A stretch of 64,000 nt of DNA from Christensenellaceae bacterium (GCA_022846035.1 AP025580.1:2604001-2668000), one strand, 5' to 3'; positions 1 to 9,383 are shown, numbered from the stretch's first letter. Translations and numbers: made by a program. Notes: generated by a model not told the origin, from the letters alone.

Positions 1-130
1 ACGCGTGGTAATCGTCAAACAGCTTGCCGCCAAATTCCAGATAAAGCTTCCCCTTAAACTGTTCGATTCTTTCGAGGATTTTCTCCGTTTGTTTTTTGAT
101 GTACAACGTATTGTCAAAACCGATCTTCAT
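1..130 (-). CDS. DUF1846 family protein, N-terminal fragment
   Basis: The first 43 codons of a leftward gene that runs off the window edge. The product begins [14 protein letters not shown] and continues with [15 protein letters not shown], which I recognise as the conserved start of the DUF1846 (UPF0371) family, about 500 residues long in Firmicutes. The ATG lies behind a GGAGG box on the minus strand. The family is structurally characterised, but I know of no firmly established reaction, so no function is assigned. Confidence 0.8.
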   Translation of the reverse strand, partial: MKIGFDNTLYIKKQTEKILERIEQFKGKLYLEFGGKLFDDYHA

Positions 131-231
131 TCCAAGCCTCCATACTCGTCGTCGTCCAAACATTTCTTACACAAAAAATACCCCGGGCTTGCCCGCAGTA
201 TTTTTTAACTATATATCCTTGCCCGGCATCC

Positions 232-900
232 TCACGGACAATGCGTGCATTCCATCACTACAATCCTGTTACGTTTCTTTAAATTATCCGAAGTTATATC
301 AAAAAGCCCGCCGCCAATACGCGATACATCGTATTCCCTGCTTGACGCGCGCGCGAGGAAATCATGCGAACCCGCAATATCCAGCTTCAGTCCCGGGGTT
401 AAATAATGCATGGGGATCGTAATATTGGCATGGATCCTGTCCATGATATTAAGCGCGCCCTTGGCGTCTACCGTATACGTTCCGCCTATCGGAATCATCA
501 GGATGTCTATCTTGCCCACCGTTTCAAAAAAGCTGTCCGGCGGCATTGCCCCGACATCGCCCATATGCAAAAGCCGCATACCGTCCGCCTCGATAAGAAA
601 CGCCAGCGTTTTGCCGCGCAGCTTGCCTTCCTGCTCGTCATGGAAAAGGTCGATCCCTTTTATTTTGATACCGCAGGCAATATAATCCCCCGCTTCTTTT
701 ATCAGCGTATAGCCGTGCTTTAAGCCGTCGACATATTCATGATTATAATGGTCGAAATGATCGTGCGTAATGAGCAAAATATCCGAAGTCTTCTCCGGCA
801 CTTTCAGCCCGATCGTATTATCATACGGGTCGATCATAATCGTTTTCCCGTCCTTGGTTGTGATATAAAAACAAGAATGCCCAATCCATTCAATCAACAT
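232..900 (-). CDS. MBL-fold metal-dependent hydrolase, UlaG-like
   Basis: A 222-residue soluble metallo-beta-lactamase-fold protein. The signature HDHFDH (about residues 46-51) supplies the first metal ligands, and a GD motif (HMGDVGAMP, about residue 113) and late HYLTPG motif provide more. The overall pattern resembles the L-ascorbate-6-phosphate lactonase (UlaG)/DUF-type branch, which hydrolyses small molecules or phosphoesters; the substrate cannot be read from sequence. The start has a GGAGG box seven to eight bases upstream. It lies just downstream of the DUF1934 gene in the same direction, separated by about 50 bp, so the two may be co-transcribed. Confidence 0.85.
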   Translation of the reverse strand: MLIEWIGHSCFYITTKDGKTIMIDPYDNTIGLKVPEKTSDILLITHDHFDHYNHEYVDGLKHGYTLIKEAGDYIACGIKIKGIDLFHDEQEGKLRGKTLAFLIEADGMRLLHMGDVGAMPPDSFFETVGKIDILMIPIGGTYTVDAKGALNIMDRIHANITIPMHYLTPGLKLDIAGSHDFLARASSREYDVSRIGGGLFDITSDNLKKRNRIVVMECTHCP

Positions 901-949
901 AGCGTTATCCTCCTCAAAAATCCTAAACTTTTTTCAAAAGCATATATCT

Positions 950-1378
950 TTATGCTTTGGGTATCGATTTATAATTGATATTCAGTTTATTGACAGCCTG
1001 CTGATCCCCCACGCGGATCACGTATTCAAGGTCAATATTCCCTTTCTCGCAAGAAAGCTCGCTGAGCACCTGCGTCGGAAGCACGGACATTTCCATCATG
1101 CCGAAAGGCGTCTCGTAGGCAGCCGCGAATACGCGGCTTTTTAAGAACACAAATTCTGTTTCCACAAGCCCCGTACGCTTTAGCTGTACGCGGTCTCCGT
1201 CGATCGTCAGGCTGGTTTTCGTGTTTTCCATGCCTGAAAGTTCGCTTTCATCGTATTCTATGATATATTTCCCGTCCTCACACGTCAGCATACCTTCGGT
1301 GTAAAGCTCCATCTCATGGTTATCGTTTTCATCTGCCTGATACCCACGGACATTCAAAAGAATGTTACTTCGAATCAT
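950..1378 (-). CDS. DUF1934 domain-containing protein
   Basis: A small protein of about 142 residues made mostly of predicted beta strands, consistent with the lipocalin-like beta-barrel DUF1934 (YwiB) family of Firmicutes. I chose the ATG at 1378 because a GAGGAG box sits nine bases upstream; a TTG six bases earlier is too close to that box. No signal peptide or membrane segment is visible. Function in the family is not established. A TATAAT-like box lies upstream at about 1463-1468 on the minus strand. Confidence 0.75.
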   Translation of the reverse strand: MIRSNILLNVRGYQADENDNHEMELYTEGMLTCEDGKYIIEYDESELSGMENTKTSLTIDGDRVQLKRTGLVETEFVFLKSRVFAAAYETPFGMMEMSVLPTQVLSELSCEKGNIDLEYVIRVGDQQAVNKLNINYKSIPKA

Positions 1379-1657
1379 TATCAAAGGCTCCTCTTTGCAT
1401 ACCCACTGGTATGTCCGTCGTTTTTACAAAACACTTTCCACATTACATTGTACTTAATAAATTATTATACCACAGAATCGTTCCATACAAAAAGTTTTTG
1501 CATAAAAAAATCGCAAAAAATGTTGTATAGCCCCATTTGCTGTGTTAAAATACAAACAGAAAATGACCCGCCAATTAAAACTTGCCTTCGAAAATGATTT
1601 GGGGGAATTTTTTAACAAGGTCTATTTTCCCAAAATTTTTTCAGGAGGATGCCCATT

Positions 1658-1831
1658 ATGGCAGACAAAACATTGATCTGTAAAGATTGTGGAGCGGAAT
1701 TTGTATTCACAGAAGGCGAGCAGGAATTTTTTAAGGAAAAGGGATTTGACAATGAACCGGTCCGTTGCCCAGCTTGCCGGAAAGCAAGAAAGCAGCAGAG
1801 AAATAATTTCAGAAGAGATTACGAAGATTAA
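1658..1831 (+). CDS. Small zinc-ribbon protein
   Basis: A 57-residue protein with paired cysteines CKDCG (near residue 10) and CPACRK (near residue 39), the layout of the small 'probable zinc-ribbon' (zf-trcl) family. The C-terminus is basic (RKARKQQRNNFRR), which suggests nucleic-acid binding. An in-frame ATG nine bases earlier touches the AGGAGG box at 1643-1648, so the ATG at 1658 is the plausible start. It is a one-gene unit closed by a strong terminator. Function unknown; similar proteins are common in Clostridia. Confidence 0.8.
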   Translation: MADKTLICKDCGAEFVFTEGEQEFFKEKGFDNEPVRCPACRKARKQQRNNFRRDYED

Positions 1832-1840
1832 CCGAACGAA

Positions 1841-1866
1841 AAAGCCGCCTTACAGGCGGCTTTTTT
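1841..1866 (+). terminator. Rho-independent terminator of the zinc-ribbon gene
   Basis: A seven-base-pair GCCGCCT/AGGCGGC stem with a three-base loop is followed by six T. It lies nine bases after the stop codon. Confidence 0.9.
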
Positions 1867-1897
1867 ATTGCGCAATACCTATTTGCCTGTCCGTTTA

Positions 1898-3289
1898 TCA
1901 GCAGTCCAAAAGCGTATCCGGATTCGCGCGCGTCACGTTGTTAAGCCACTTGCCGCTCTTTAAGCGCCACAGACATATGAACACTTTGACCACCTCGTCA
2001 AACCGCAGGAACAAGAACACGACCGGAATAGACAGATGCCACACAAAACCGCCGAGCGCCCCCAGCGGCAGAGCCAGCGCCCACATGGTGATGATGTCAA
2101 GAACCATACAAAACATGGTGTCTCCACCGCCGCGAAACACTCCCACGACGCAGGAGAGGCCGATGGCCTGCATGATGACGATAAACGCCGCCACATACAT
2201 CGTCGCATCGAGCGCGGCGTATGTTTCCGGCGTTAATGTATAGAACCCCATAAACACATTTTTCAGAAGCAGCAGGGCCGCCGCCGAGATTCCGGCAATC
2301 ACTATGTTTGCCCACACGAGGACATTGGCAGATTTGCGGGCGGTATCGTATTGCTGCTCCCCGATGTATTTGCCCACGATCACAAGAGTCGCGGACGCGG
2401 AGCCATAGACGAAAATCGTCATAATACGCATGACCGTTGAGATGATGCCCACCGTGGTTACGGCGGTAACGCCCATATGTCCGAGCACCGAGGTCTGCAC
2501 GGACATCCCGATGGACCACGCCATCTCATTGATGAAAACCGGCAGGGCATAACGCAGGTAATCTTTCCACAGCGCCTTATCGTTTTGCACCAGGCACTTG
2601 AGCGACAGCTTTACGCGCGTTTCTTTCCTGGCGTAGATAAGCACAATGACAAGCTCGCTGAGGCGCGCCATCACCGTACCCATCGCCGCACCCGCGACGC
2701 CCATTGCCGGCGCGCCGAACTTTCCGAAAATAAAGACATAATTGAAGAATACATTGACAACGAACGAAATGCTATAGGTAACGACGGCGATTTTTACCCG
2801 CTCCACGCTGCGCACGCACGTAAGATAGGTATTGGTAAAGGCATACGGCAGGTAGGAAAGACCGACCAGCGGTAAATACTGGGCGCCGTACTCGATGACC
2901 TGTTGTTCGTTTGTATACATCGCCATGACCTGATAAGGAGCCGCCATCACGCTGATTGTCGCCACCACGCCCGCAATCAGGGAAAGACGCAGTACGATAC
3001 CGAATACTTTCGCGATGGTACGCGTATCCTTTTCCCCCCAATATTGGGAGATGAGTACGCTGGCGCCCGTCGCAAGGCCGTAAATGCAAATCATCAGCAG
3101 GAAAAAAGTCTGGTTGGCGATCGTAACAGCCGAAAGCTGAACCTCGCCTAACGAACCGACCATGATGGAGTCCATCAGTGCAACCGAATAGGTGAGCAGG
3201 TTTTGCAGCCCTACGGGAATGGCGAGCGACAAAAACCATCGAAGCAACGATTTATTTGCTTTCAGTTTGTTCAGCTTGATTCTCTCCAT
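1898..3289 (-). CDS. MATE family multidrug/cation exporter
   Basis: A 463-residue integral membrane protein with about 12 hydrophobic segments in two homologous halves, typical of MATE drug/Na+ or drug/H+ antiporters. The N-terminal half carries QNLLTYSVALMDSIMVG and LGEVQLSAVTIANQ, characteristic of the NorM/DinF-type fold. The ATG at 3289 (MERIKLNK) follows a GGGGGAGGG box; an in-frame GTG six codons earlier lies on that box and is unlikely. Substrate cannot be predicted. It is a single gene, downstream of the rhamnose-operon terminator and facing the zinc-ribbon gene. Confidence 0.9.
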   Translation of the reverse strand: MERIKLNKLKANKSLLRWFLSLAIPVGLQNLLTYSVALMDSIMVGSLGEVQLSAVTIANQTFFLLMICIYGLATGASVLISQYWGEKDTRTIAKVFGIVLRLSLIAGVVATISVMAAPYQVMAMYTNEQQVIEYGAQYLPLVGLSYLPYAFTNTYLTCVRSVERVKIAVVTYSISFVVNVFFNYVFIFGKFGAPAMGVAGAAMGTVMARLSELVIVLIYARKETRVKLSLKCLVQNDKALWKDYLRYALPVFINEMAWSIGMSVQTSVLGHMGVTAVTTVGIISTVMRIMTIFVYGSASATLVIVGKYIGEQQYDTARKSANVLVWANIVIAGISAAALLLLKNVFMGFYTLTPETYAALDATMYVAAFIVIMQAIGLSCVVGVFRGGGDTMFCMVLDIITMWALALPLGALGGFVWHLSIPVVFLFLRFDEVVKVFICLWRLKSGKWLNNVTRANPDTLLDC

Positions 3290-3315
3290 CAAAAGTCCCT
3301 CCCCCACCGTTTGAA

Positions 3316-3360
3316 AAATAAAAACTGCCGCAGTGTTACGCGCCTATGCGGCAGTTAAAA
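3316..3360 (-). terminator. Terminator of the rhamnose/glycosyltransferase operon
   Basis: AACTGCCGCA at 3323-3332 pairs with TGCGGCAGTT at 3347-3356. Read leftward, the hairpin is followed by TTTTTATTTTT, so it ends transcription from the operon above before the MATE gene. Confidence 0.85.
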
Positions 3361-3444
3361 TCATATCATATTTTCTTTTTGCGAAAAAGATTCCCAGGAC
3401 AAGTGGTTAAAATCATCCGGTAAACCGGACAAAAAAATCCCCTC

Positions 3445-4362
3445 TCAGTCCATATGGCGGCGTGCTTTGAACACTTTCAGCCCCGCGCGCGCGAGCGGAT
3501 TTTTCGCCATCTTCCAGAGCATTTTTTTCTTTTCGCCCTCCATACACACGGCATGATAAAATTCATTCGCAAAATCCGGATTTTCAAGGATCACGCGGTT
3601 TTTGACGCGTTTCCTTTGCACTTCGCGGTAAAATTCCAGCCATACCACGCGATTTTCGCGCACGCCCTCCTCATGCAGCGACAAAAACGAGTTCCCGCCG
3701 TGCAGACGGTAAAGGTAGGACGTCTGATCGGTATACGCCGGTTCGTCGTATAGGCACGCGCGCAGGAAAAAATCGTAATCGTGCACGTATTTATAATTTT
3801 TAAAGCCTCCAACCGCATCATAGAGTTTGCGCTCAAAAAGCAGGTTCCCTGTGGAAATACCTACGTTTTCCGCTACGGCGCTAAGCGCAACGAACCGTTT
3901 GCCCGCGATTTTATCCTGTATTTTTTCGAATGCCGCCGCTTGCCCGTTTGTAAGGCGCCGCCCGTCCGCGCCGATGCAGCGCACCTTGGAAAAGCCCCAC
4001 GCGCTGCCTTTGTCCCGCATGGCCTGTATCATTACCGTAAAGCGGTTTTCTTCAAACAGATCGTCGGCATTGAGGATCGCGATATACTCTCCGGACGACG
4101 CCGCGACGCCCGCGTTGATCGTGGCGTGCGCGCCCATATTGCGCTCGTTTTGCGATACGACGACACGGCCGGAAAACCGCTGCCGGAGAGCGTCATCTTT
4201 GGTCACTTTTAGGATCTCCCGCAAGCTGCCGTCCTTTGAGCAGTCGTCGATTACCACCAGTTCGATATTCCAATATGACTGCGCGACAACACTGCCGATC
4301 GCCTGCCGGATATATTTTTCGTAGTTATAGGATGGGATGACAACGGAAATCAACGGCTCCAT
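3445..4362 (-). CDS. Family 2 glycosyltransferase
   Basis: A 305-residue GT-A fold enzyme beginning with the GT2 signature ISVVIPSYNYEKYI, then VVIDDCSKDGS and ILNADD (the metal-binding acidic motif, about residue 98). A C-terminal hydrophilic part contains YVHDYDFFLRACL, a typical acceptor-side region. It probably transfers an activated sugar to a cell-surface glycan. It is the last gene of the dTDP-rhamnose operon, starting one base after the rmlD stop and without a good ribosome binding site, so it is probably translationally coupled. Rhamnosyl transfer is inferred from context only. Confidence 0.85.
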   Translation of the reverse strand: MEPLISVVIPSYNYEKYIRQAIGSVVAQSYWNIELVVIDDCSKDGSLREILKVTKDDALRQRFSGRVVVSQNERNMGAHATINAGVAASSGEYIAILNADDLFEENRFTVMIQAMRDKGSAWGFSKVRCIGADGRRLTNGQAAAFEKIQDKIAGKRFVALSAVAENVGISTGNLLFERKLYDAVGGFKNYKYVHDYDFFLRACLYDEPAYTDQTSYLYRLHGGNSFLSLHEEGVRENRVVWLEFYREVQRKRVKNRVILENPDFANEFYHAVCMEGEKKKMLWKMAKNPLARAGLKVFKARRHMD

Positions 4363-4363
4363 A

Positions 4364-5218
4364 TCAAAGTTCTTTTAAATAACGCGCGATCGCGTCCTTA
4401 TAGTCCGGTAAAAGCGCGAAGCCGCCGTCAATAAGCGTCTGTTTGGAAAGCCTCGAATTTTTGGGACGCGCAGCCGCAGCGGGATGTTCTTTCGCATATT
4501 CTTCCGACGTCACGGGAATCACTTTCGTTTGCCGGCCCGCCTGCGCAAAAATTTCTTTCGTAAAATCGTACCAGGAGATGTCGCCCTCGTTGGACGCCTG
4601 ATATACGCCGTATTTGCGCGAACCGACCATATCGCAGATAAGCGAAGCCACGTCAAACGTGTAAGTGGGCGCGCCGTGCTGGTCGCATACCACAGAAATT
4701 TCGTCGAGCGTTTCAGACAGGCGCAGCATCGTTTTTACAAAATTGCCGCCATTTTTACCGAACACCCAGCAGATACGCAGGATGTAATAGTCATCTAAAA
4801 GCTTTTGAACCTCGAGTTCGCCGCCGTATTTGGTCTCTCCATAAACGTTCTGCGGATTTTTGGGATCATCCGCTTCCCACGGAGTCTCCTTGGAAAAACC
4901 GTCGAACACATAATCCGTACTGATATACATCATTTCCGCGCCGGTGGCCTTTGCCGCGAGCGCAACATTTTTGGTGCCCATGACATTAACCGCAAAGCAG
5001 GTATCGCGGTCGTTTTCCGCTTTATCGACAGCCGTATAGGCGGCGCAGTGCACGATGCTTTCAGGCGCGTATTCCCTGATATACGAAAGCACGGCCGCCT
5101 CGTCCGTCAGGTCGAAATCCGCAATATCCACGCCTCGGTTTTCGATGCCGCGCAAATCAAGGTGACGCACAACGTCGTAGCCGAGCTGTCCGTTTACTCC
5201 CGTTACCAATACTTTCAT
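4364..5218 (-). CDS. rmlD: dTDP-4-dehydrorhamnose reductase
   Basis: A 284-residue short-chain dehydrogenase/reductase that carries out the last step of dTDP-L-rhamnose synthesis, reducing the 4-keto group with NAD(P)H. The nucleotide-binding motif GVNGQLGYD is at the N-terminus, the STDYVFDG motif near residue 100, and the catalytic YGETK (Tyr-x3-Lys) near residue 126. Length matches the family. It lies ten bases after rmlB in the operon. Confidence 0.95.
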   Translation of the reverse strand: MKVLVTGVNGQLGYDVVRHLDLRGIENRGVDIADFDLTDEAAVLSYIREYAPESIVHCAAYTAVDKAENDRDTCFAVNVMGTKNVALAAKATGAEMMYISTDYVFDGFSKETPWEADDPKNPQNVYGETKYGGELEVQKLLDDYYILRICWVFGKNGGNFVKTMLRLSETLDEISVVCDQHGAPTYTFDVASLICDMVGSRKYGVYQASNEGDISWYDFTKEIFAQAGRQTKVIPVTSEEYAKEHPAAAARPKNSRLSKQTLIDGGFALLPDYKDAIARYLKEL

Positions 5219-5227
5219 AGCTTGCTC

Positions 5228-6247
5228 CTATCTGTCCGCGTACATCTTCTGGTAATAATTCTGATAATCGCCGCTTACAATATTCTTCCACCAGTCTTCG
5301 TTGGCAAGATACCATTCCACTGTCTGCGCGATCCCCTCATCAAATGTCGTCGTGGGTTCCCAGCCGAGTTCATTCATCATCTTGGTCGGGTCTATCGCAT
5401 AGCGCAGGTCGTGACCCGCGCGGTCTTTTACATACGTGATCAGGCTTTCCGGCTTGTTAAGCTGCTTTAAGATCGTCTTTACGACCTGCAGGTTCGTACG
5501 CTCGTTATGTCCGCCTATATTATATACCTCGCCCACGCGTCCGTCATGGATAATCCTGTCGATAGCCGCGCAGTGGTCACGCACATAAAGCCAGTCGCGC
5601 ACATTTTCTCCCGTGCCGTATACCGGCAGGCTCTCGTCCGCCAGCGCGCGGGAAATAATAAGCGGAATCAGCTTTTCCGGGAAATGGTACGGCCCGTAGT
5701 TGTTCGAGCAGCGCGAAATCGTGACCGGCAAATTGAACGTCCTGTGGTACGCCTGCACCAGTAAATCCGCGCTGGCCTTGGACGCCGAATAGGGAGAGGA
5801 TGTATGAATAGGCGTTTCTTCCGTAAAGAACAAATCTGGGCGGTCGAGCGGCAAATCGCCGTAGACCTCGTCTGTCGAGACCTGATGGTAACGCTTGACG
5901 CCGTATTCGCGGGATGCATCCATCAGCACCTGCGTTCCCAGGATATTCGTACGCAGGAAGATACCCGGGTCTTCGATCGAACGGTCGACATGGGACTCCG
6001 CCGCGAAGTTTACAACGATGTCCGGATGTGCTTCCCCAAACAGCTTGAACACCGCTTCCCGATCCGCAATATCCGCCTTGACAAACTTCACATTCGGCCG
6101 GTCAAGAACATCTTTTAAAGTTTCCAAATTACCCGCATACGTCAGCAGGTCCAGTATCACGATTTCATAGTCCGGATGGTTTTCCAGCATATGAAACACA
6201 AAGTTACTGCCGATAAATCCGGCTCCGCCTGTTACAAGTATCTTCAT
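5228..6247 (-). CDS. rmlB: dTDP-glucose 4,6-dehydratase
   Basis: A 339-residue extended SDR enzyme that converts dTDP-glucose to dTDP-4-keto-6-deoxyglucose using bound NAD+. It has GGAGFIGSNF at the N-terminus, STDEVYGDL near residue 124 (active-site Asp-Glu pair) and YSASKASAD (catalytic Tyr-x3-Lys) near residue 153. RDWLYVRDH is the usual nucleotide-sugar binding motif. Second step of the rhamnose pathway; all four rml genes are present in this operon. Confidence 0.96.
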   Translation of the reverse strand: MKILVTGGAGFIGSNFVFHMLENHPDYEIVILDLLTYAGNLETLKDVLDRPNVKFVKADIADREAVFKLFGEAHPDIVVNFAAESHVDRSIEDPGIFLRTNILGTQVLMDASREYGVKRYHQVSTDEVYGDLPLDRPDLFFTEETPIHTSSPYSASKASADLLVQAYHRTFNLPVTISRCSNNYGPYHFPEKLIPLIISRALADESLPVYGTGENVRDWLYVRDHCAAIDRIIHDGRVGEVYNIGGHNERTNLQVVKTILKQLNKPESLITYVKDRAGHDLRYAIDPTKMMNELGWEPTTTFDEGIAQTVEWYLANEDWWKNIVSGDYQNYYQKMYADR

Positions 6248-6248
6248 C

Positions 6249-6737
6249 TTACTTAACTTCTCCTTCTGCCTGCCAGTTTTTGCAGACGTCGATCCATTCT
6301 ATCGCATTCGCGTAACGATAAAGCTCGCCGCACGTAAGCTCGATAGCGCTGTTGGCGCTTCCGCACGCGGGGAACACGGTATGAAACCGCTTCAAAGATT
6401 CATCCAGATACACCTTTACTTCCTTTGGCACGGCAAACGGGCATACGCCCCCTACCGGATGTCCGGTCAGCTCCGGCACCTCATCTGCCGCAAGCATTTT
6501 TGCCTTGGCAGCAAAATATGCCTTGTAACGCGCATTGTCGACCTTCGCGTCGCCCGCCGTCACGATCAGTACGCATGTATCTCCCACTTTGAAAGACAAT
6601 GTCTTTGCAATGCGCGCGCCCTGCACCCCGAGGGCCTGGGCAGCAAGTTCGACCGTCGCGCTGGAGTCCTCCAGTTCGCGCACTTTGCCGTCCAAACCAA
6701 ACTGCGCGAAATATTGTTTTACTTTTTCTACCGACAT
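6249..6737 (-). CDS. YbaK/EbsC-type aminoacyl-tRNA deacylase-like protein
   Basis: A 162-residue protein of the YbaK/ProX editing-domain family. KTLSFKVGD supplies the usual catalytic-region lysine, and GGVCPFAVP (about residue 93) is the conserved loop. Characterised relatives remove wrongly attached amino acids from tRNA, for example Cys-tRNA(Pro); this protein's specificity cannot be told from sequence. Its place inside the rhamnose operon, one base before rmlB and three after rmlC, is unexpected and shows co-transcription rather than a shared pathway. Confidence 0.85.
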   Translation of the reverse strand: MSVEKVKQYFAQFGLDGKVRELEDSSATVELAAQALGVQGARIAKTLSFKVGDTCVLIVTAGDAKVDNARYKAYFAAKAKMLAADEVPELTGHPVGGVCPFAVPKEVKVYLDESLKRFHTVFPACGSANSAIELTCGELYRYANAIEWIDVCKNWQAEGEVK

Positions 6738-6740
6738 AAT

Positions 6741-7286
6741 TTAAAAATCCACGTCACTGTCTTTGAGCATCGGCGCCTGCAGATCTTTTTGCGAGAGAAT
6801 GGGGTTTTCGATACCCCATTCGACGCCGATCTCCGGATCGTCGAAACGGATAGAACGGTCGCACTCGGGCGAATATACCGCGTCTACCTTATATTGCACC
6901 TCTACGTTGTCGCTGAGCGTTACAAATCCATGTCCCATGCCCTTGGGCATAAAGAACATGCGTTTATTCTCCGCCGAAAGTTCCACCGCGTACCACTTTT
7001 TATACGTCGGCGAATTCTTACGCAGGTCAACGGCAACGTCCAGTATCTTTCCTGCCGTACAGCGCAAAAGCTTTGCCTGTGCCATCGGGTTCTTCTGGAA
7101 ATGCAACCCGCGCAGCGTTCCTTTTTGCGCGGAGAACGACTGGTTGTCCTGCACGAATTCGCAGATGATGCCCAGCTCTTCAAATTTGGGTTTGCTGTAT
7201 GTTTCCATAAACCAGCCGCGATGGTCTCCATGCACGTCCGGCTCTATGACGACCAGCCCCGCGATGCCGGTTTCTTTGAGCTTCAT
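6741..7286 (-). CDS. rmlC: dTDP-4-dehydrorhamnose 3,5-epimerase
   Basis: A 181-residue cupin enzyme that epimerises dTDP-4-keto-6-deoxyglucose at C3 and C5. RGLHFQ (about residues 60-65) carries the catalytic base histidine, and the later [12 protein letters not shown] segment is the second conserved cupin part. DVAVDLR is also family-typical. It overlaps the rmlA stop by four bases, so translation is coupled. Confidence 0.95.
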   Translation of the reverse strand: MKLKETGIAGLVVIEPDVHGDHRGWFMETYSKPKFEELGIICEFVQDNQSFSAQKGTLRGLHFQKNPMAQAKLLRCTAGKILDVAVDLRKNSPTYKKWYAVELSAENKRMFFMPKGMGHGFVTLSDNVEVQYKVDAVYSPECDRSIRFDDPEIGVEWGIENPILSQKDLQAPMLKDSDVDF

Positions 7287-8170
7287 ATATCAAGCACCTT
7301 CCCTTCCGCAACTGCATTAAGATGCTCCCCGTACGGTGATTTTCCATATTTTGCGGCGCTGCTGCGAAGCGTAGCGCAGTCAATCCAGCCCCTGCGGAAC
7401 GCAATTTCCTCCGGCGCGGACATGACGATGCCCTGGCGTTTTTGCAGCATACGCACGAACTCCGCCGCCTCGATCAGCGAATCGAACGTTCCTGTATCCA
7501 GCCAGGCATAACCGCGTCCCATCAGCTTGACGTCAAGGTCGCCCTCCTTTAAATATACCGCGTTGAGATCCGTTACCTCAAGCTCGCCGCGCGCACTCGG
7601 TTTTAGCGCCTTTGCGTATTTCGCTACGCGGTTATCATAAAAATAAAGGCCTGTGATCGCGTAATTGGACTTTGGGTTCTGCGGCTTTTCTTCTACAGAG
7701 AGCGCCTTTCCTGTTTCGTCGAAATCGACGATCCCGAAACGCTCCGGATCGTCCACATAATAACCGAATACCGTCGCCCTGCCGTTATCCGCGTTAGCGA
7801 CCGCTTCCGCCATCAGTTGCGACAGGCCGTTCCCATAAAAAATATTGTCCCCGAGGATCATCGCGCACGTATCGCCGCCAATAAATTCCTCGCCGATGAT
7901 AAACGCCTGCGCAAGGCCGTCCGGCGACGGCTGCTCCTTATAGCAAAGCGAGATCCCGAACTGTGAACCGTCTCCCAGCAGGCTTTTAAAGCGCGGCAAA
8001 TCGACAGGCGTGGAGATGATCAGAATATCCTTGATGCCCGCAAGCATAAGCGTGGAAAGCGGATAATAGATCATCGGCTTGTCGTATACCGGCAAAAGCT
8101 GTTTGCTGGTCATGATCGTGAGCGGGTAAAGGCGCGTGCCGCTGCCACCCGCAAGTATAATTCCTTTCAT
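7283..8170 (-). CDS. rmlA: Glucose-1-phosphate thymidylyltransferase
   Basis: A 295-residue nucleotidyltransferase that makes dTDP-glucose from dTTP and glucose-1-phosphate, the entry step of the rhamnose pathway. The N-terminal [11 protein letters not shown] is the nucleotide-binding loop, followed by [25 protein letters not shown] (about residue 107) holds the metal-binding aspartate, and [11 protein letters not shown] is the sugar-binding region. Length and motifs match the family closely. Confidence 0.96.
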   Translation of the reverse strand: MKGIILAGGSGTRLYPLTIMTSKQLLPVYDKPMIYYPLSTLMLAGIKDILIISTPVDLPRFKSLLGDGSQFGISLCYKEQPSPDGLAQAFIIGEEFIGGDTCAMILGDNIFYGNGLSQLMAEAVANADNGRATVFGYYVDDPERFGIVDFDETGKALSVEEKPQNPKSNYAITGLYFYDNRVAKYAKALKPSARGELEVTDLNAVYLKEGDLDVKLMGRGYAWLDTGTFDSLIEAAEFVRMLQKRQGIVMSAPEEIAFRRGWIDCATLRSSAAKYGKSPYGEHLNAVAEGKVLDI

Positions 8171-8225
8171 AGCTACCCCCTTTTATTGGGTATTTTTTAC
8201 CGTACTATCATAGCTGTTTTTACTT

Positions 8226-9005
8226 CTATATGTCAAGCGGCTTAGCCTTGCCGCGCCACTTTAAAAAATACTTGAACATAGAGGCGATATGAATCAGCAA
8301 ATAACGCAGGTTGTGCGCGCTGGTGCGTGCGTAATCGTGCACCACATAGTCATAAGGGTAAAAGACCACCCGCGCGCTTTTAAGCACCATGCGCGACAGG
8401 TCCGCATCTTCAAAATACATAAAATAGCGTTCGTCAAAACCGCCGATCTGCTTTAAGAGATCTGTGCGGATCAGCAAAAAACATCCGCTGGCGAATTCTA
8501 TATCCGTAATCCCTGTTAAATCCTCATCCAGCATTTTGTAATGCCTGCGCAGATCTTCCCACTTTTTGCCGGGCGTCCGGTTGGCAATCAGGTATTTAAG
8601 CTTGGGGTTGCGTTTGGGTAGGTGCTGCGGATCACCGTTGGTATAACGGATGGCGGGCGTACACATGCCGACATCCGGATTTTTCCGCATAAAGTCCGTA
8701 AGCTCCGTCAAAATATCGCTGTGGAGGACAATATCCGGATTGACAAAGGCATGGAAATCCGAATCGATGAGATCAAGAACCAGGTTATGCCCCGCGCCGA
8801 AGCCAAGATTTTTATCGCTGAACACCACGCTGAGGGCGGAAAACTCATCCGCCAGCCGCACTGCGCTGCCGTCTTTGGAAGCGTTGTCGATCAGGTAAAT
8901 TTTTACGCGGATACCATGCGTATTTTCAAGAAGCGTCCTGATCGCCTGACGCGCTTTTTCATAATTATTGTAATTTACGATGCTGACCGTTACGTCATAT
9001 TTCAA
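8226..9005 (-). CDS. Family 2 glycosyltransferase, rhamnosyltransferase-like
   Basis: A 259-residue GT-A fold enzyme and the first gene of the leftward rhamnose operon. It opens with VTVSIVNYNNYEKA, has the donor-binding LIDNASKDGS near residue 39 and the acidic metal motif FVNPDIV near residue 88. The pattern (VNPD rather than DxD, FASGCFLLIR, FDERYFMYFEDADL) is that of WbbL/RfbF-type rhamnosyltransferases, which fits the neighbouring dTDP-rhamnose genes. The acceptor is unknown. Confidence 0.88.
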   Translation of the reverse strand: MKYDVTVSIVNYNNYEKARQAIRTLLENTHGIRVKIYLIDNASKDGSAVRLADEFSALSVVFSDKNLGFGAGHNLVLDLIDSDFHAFVNPDIVLHSDILTELTDFMRKNPDVGMCTPAIRYTNGDPQHLPKRNPKLKYLIANRTPGKKWEDLRRHYKMLDEDLTGITDIEFASGCFLLIRTDLLKQIGGFDERYFMYFEDADLSRMVLKSARVVFYPYDYVVHDYARTSAHNLRYLLIHIASMFKYFLKWRGKAKPLDI

Positions 9006-9098
9006 ATGCGGTATCCTCCGGCTAACTTTCTTAAACTATGTACTATTATATCAGCAAATGGGCGTGTTTTCCATCCGGAATTTATGCTGACATATCAA

Positions 9099-9127
9099 TT
9101 GCGTATTTTGTTTTTACAGTGTATAAT
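9099..9127 (+). promoter_or_regulatory. Sigma-A type promoter of the small membrane-anchored protein
   Basis: TTGCGT at 9099-9104 and TATAAT at 9122-9127 are separated by 17 bases, about 30 bases before the start codon at 9159. Confidence 0.75.
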
Positions 9128-9158
9128 ATAGTCATGATCCAAAAAGGGTGGATTTGTT

Positions 9159-9371
9159 ATGGAAAACGATTCAAAGAAGCAAAAGAAAATACGCGGCAAT
9201 GTAATCACCATCGTCGTTGTTACGGCGTTGATTGTGTTTTTTGTGCTTAGCATGGTGCAAATGTTTAATACGCGGGTAGCGGAGTACAAGTTATCGCCTC
9301 AGTATCAGGCGTTCCAGCAGCGTTGGGCGGAGCAGCACGATCCCGCGCAGCCCACGGGATTATTTGACTGA
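9159..9371 (+). CDS. Small single-span membrane protein of unknown function
   Basis: A 70-residue protein with a basic N-terminus (MENDSKKQKKIRGN), one strongly hydrophobic stretch at about residues 15-35 and a polar C-terminal tail. The charge pattern places the tail outside the cell. I do not recognise the family. Evidence that it is real: a good promoter, a start behind a GGTGG-like box and a strong terminator directly after the stop. Confidence 0.7.
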   Translation: MENDSKKQKKIRGNVITIVVVTALIVFFVLSMVQMFNTRVAEYKLSPQYQAFQQRWAEQHDPAQPTGLFD

Positions 9372-9383
9372 ATTTTAAAAAGC

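Noticed and set aside
1689-2243. A 184-codon frame over the zinc-ribbon gene and MATE end
   Set aside because: It runs through a terminator and the convergent MATE coding region; the zinc-ribbon frame is the one with the AGGAGG site.
6381-7511. A 376-codon open frame antisense to the rml genes
   Set aside because: It covers rmlC, rmlA and ybaK, which match known enzymes on the other strand; it has no ribosome binding site and an unfamiliar composition.
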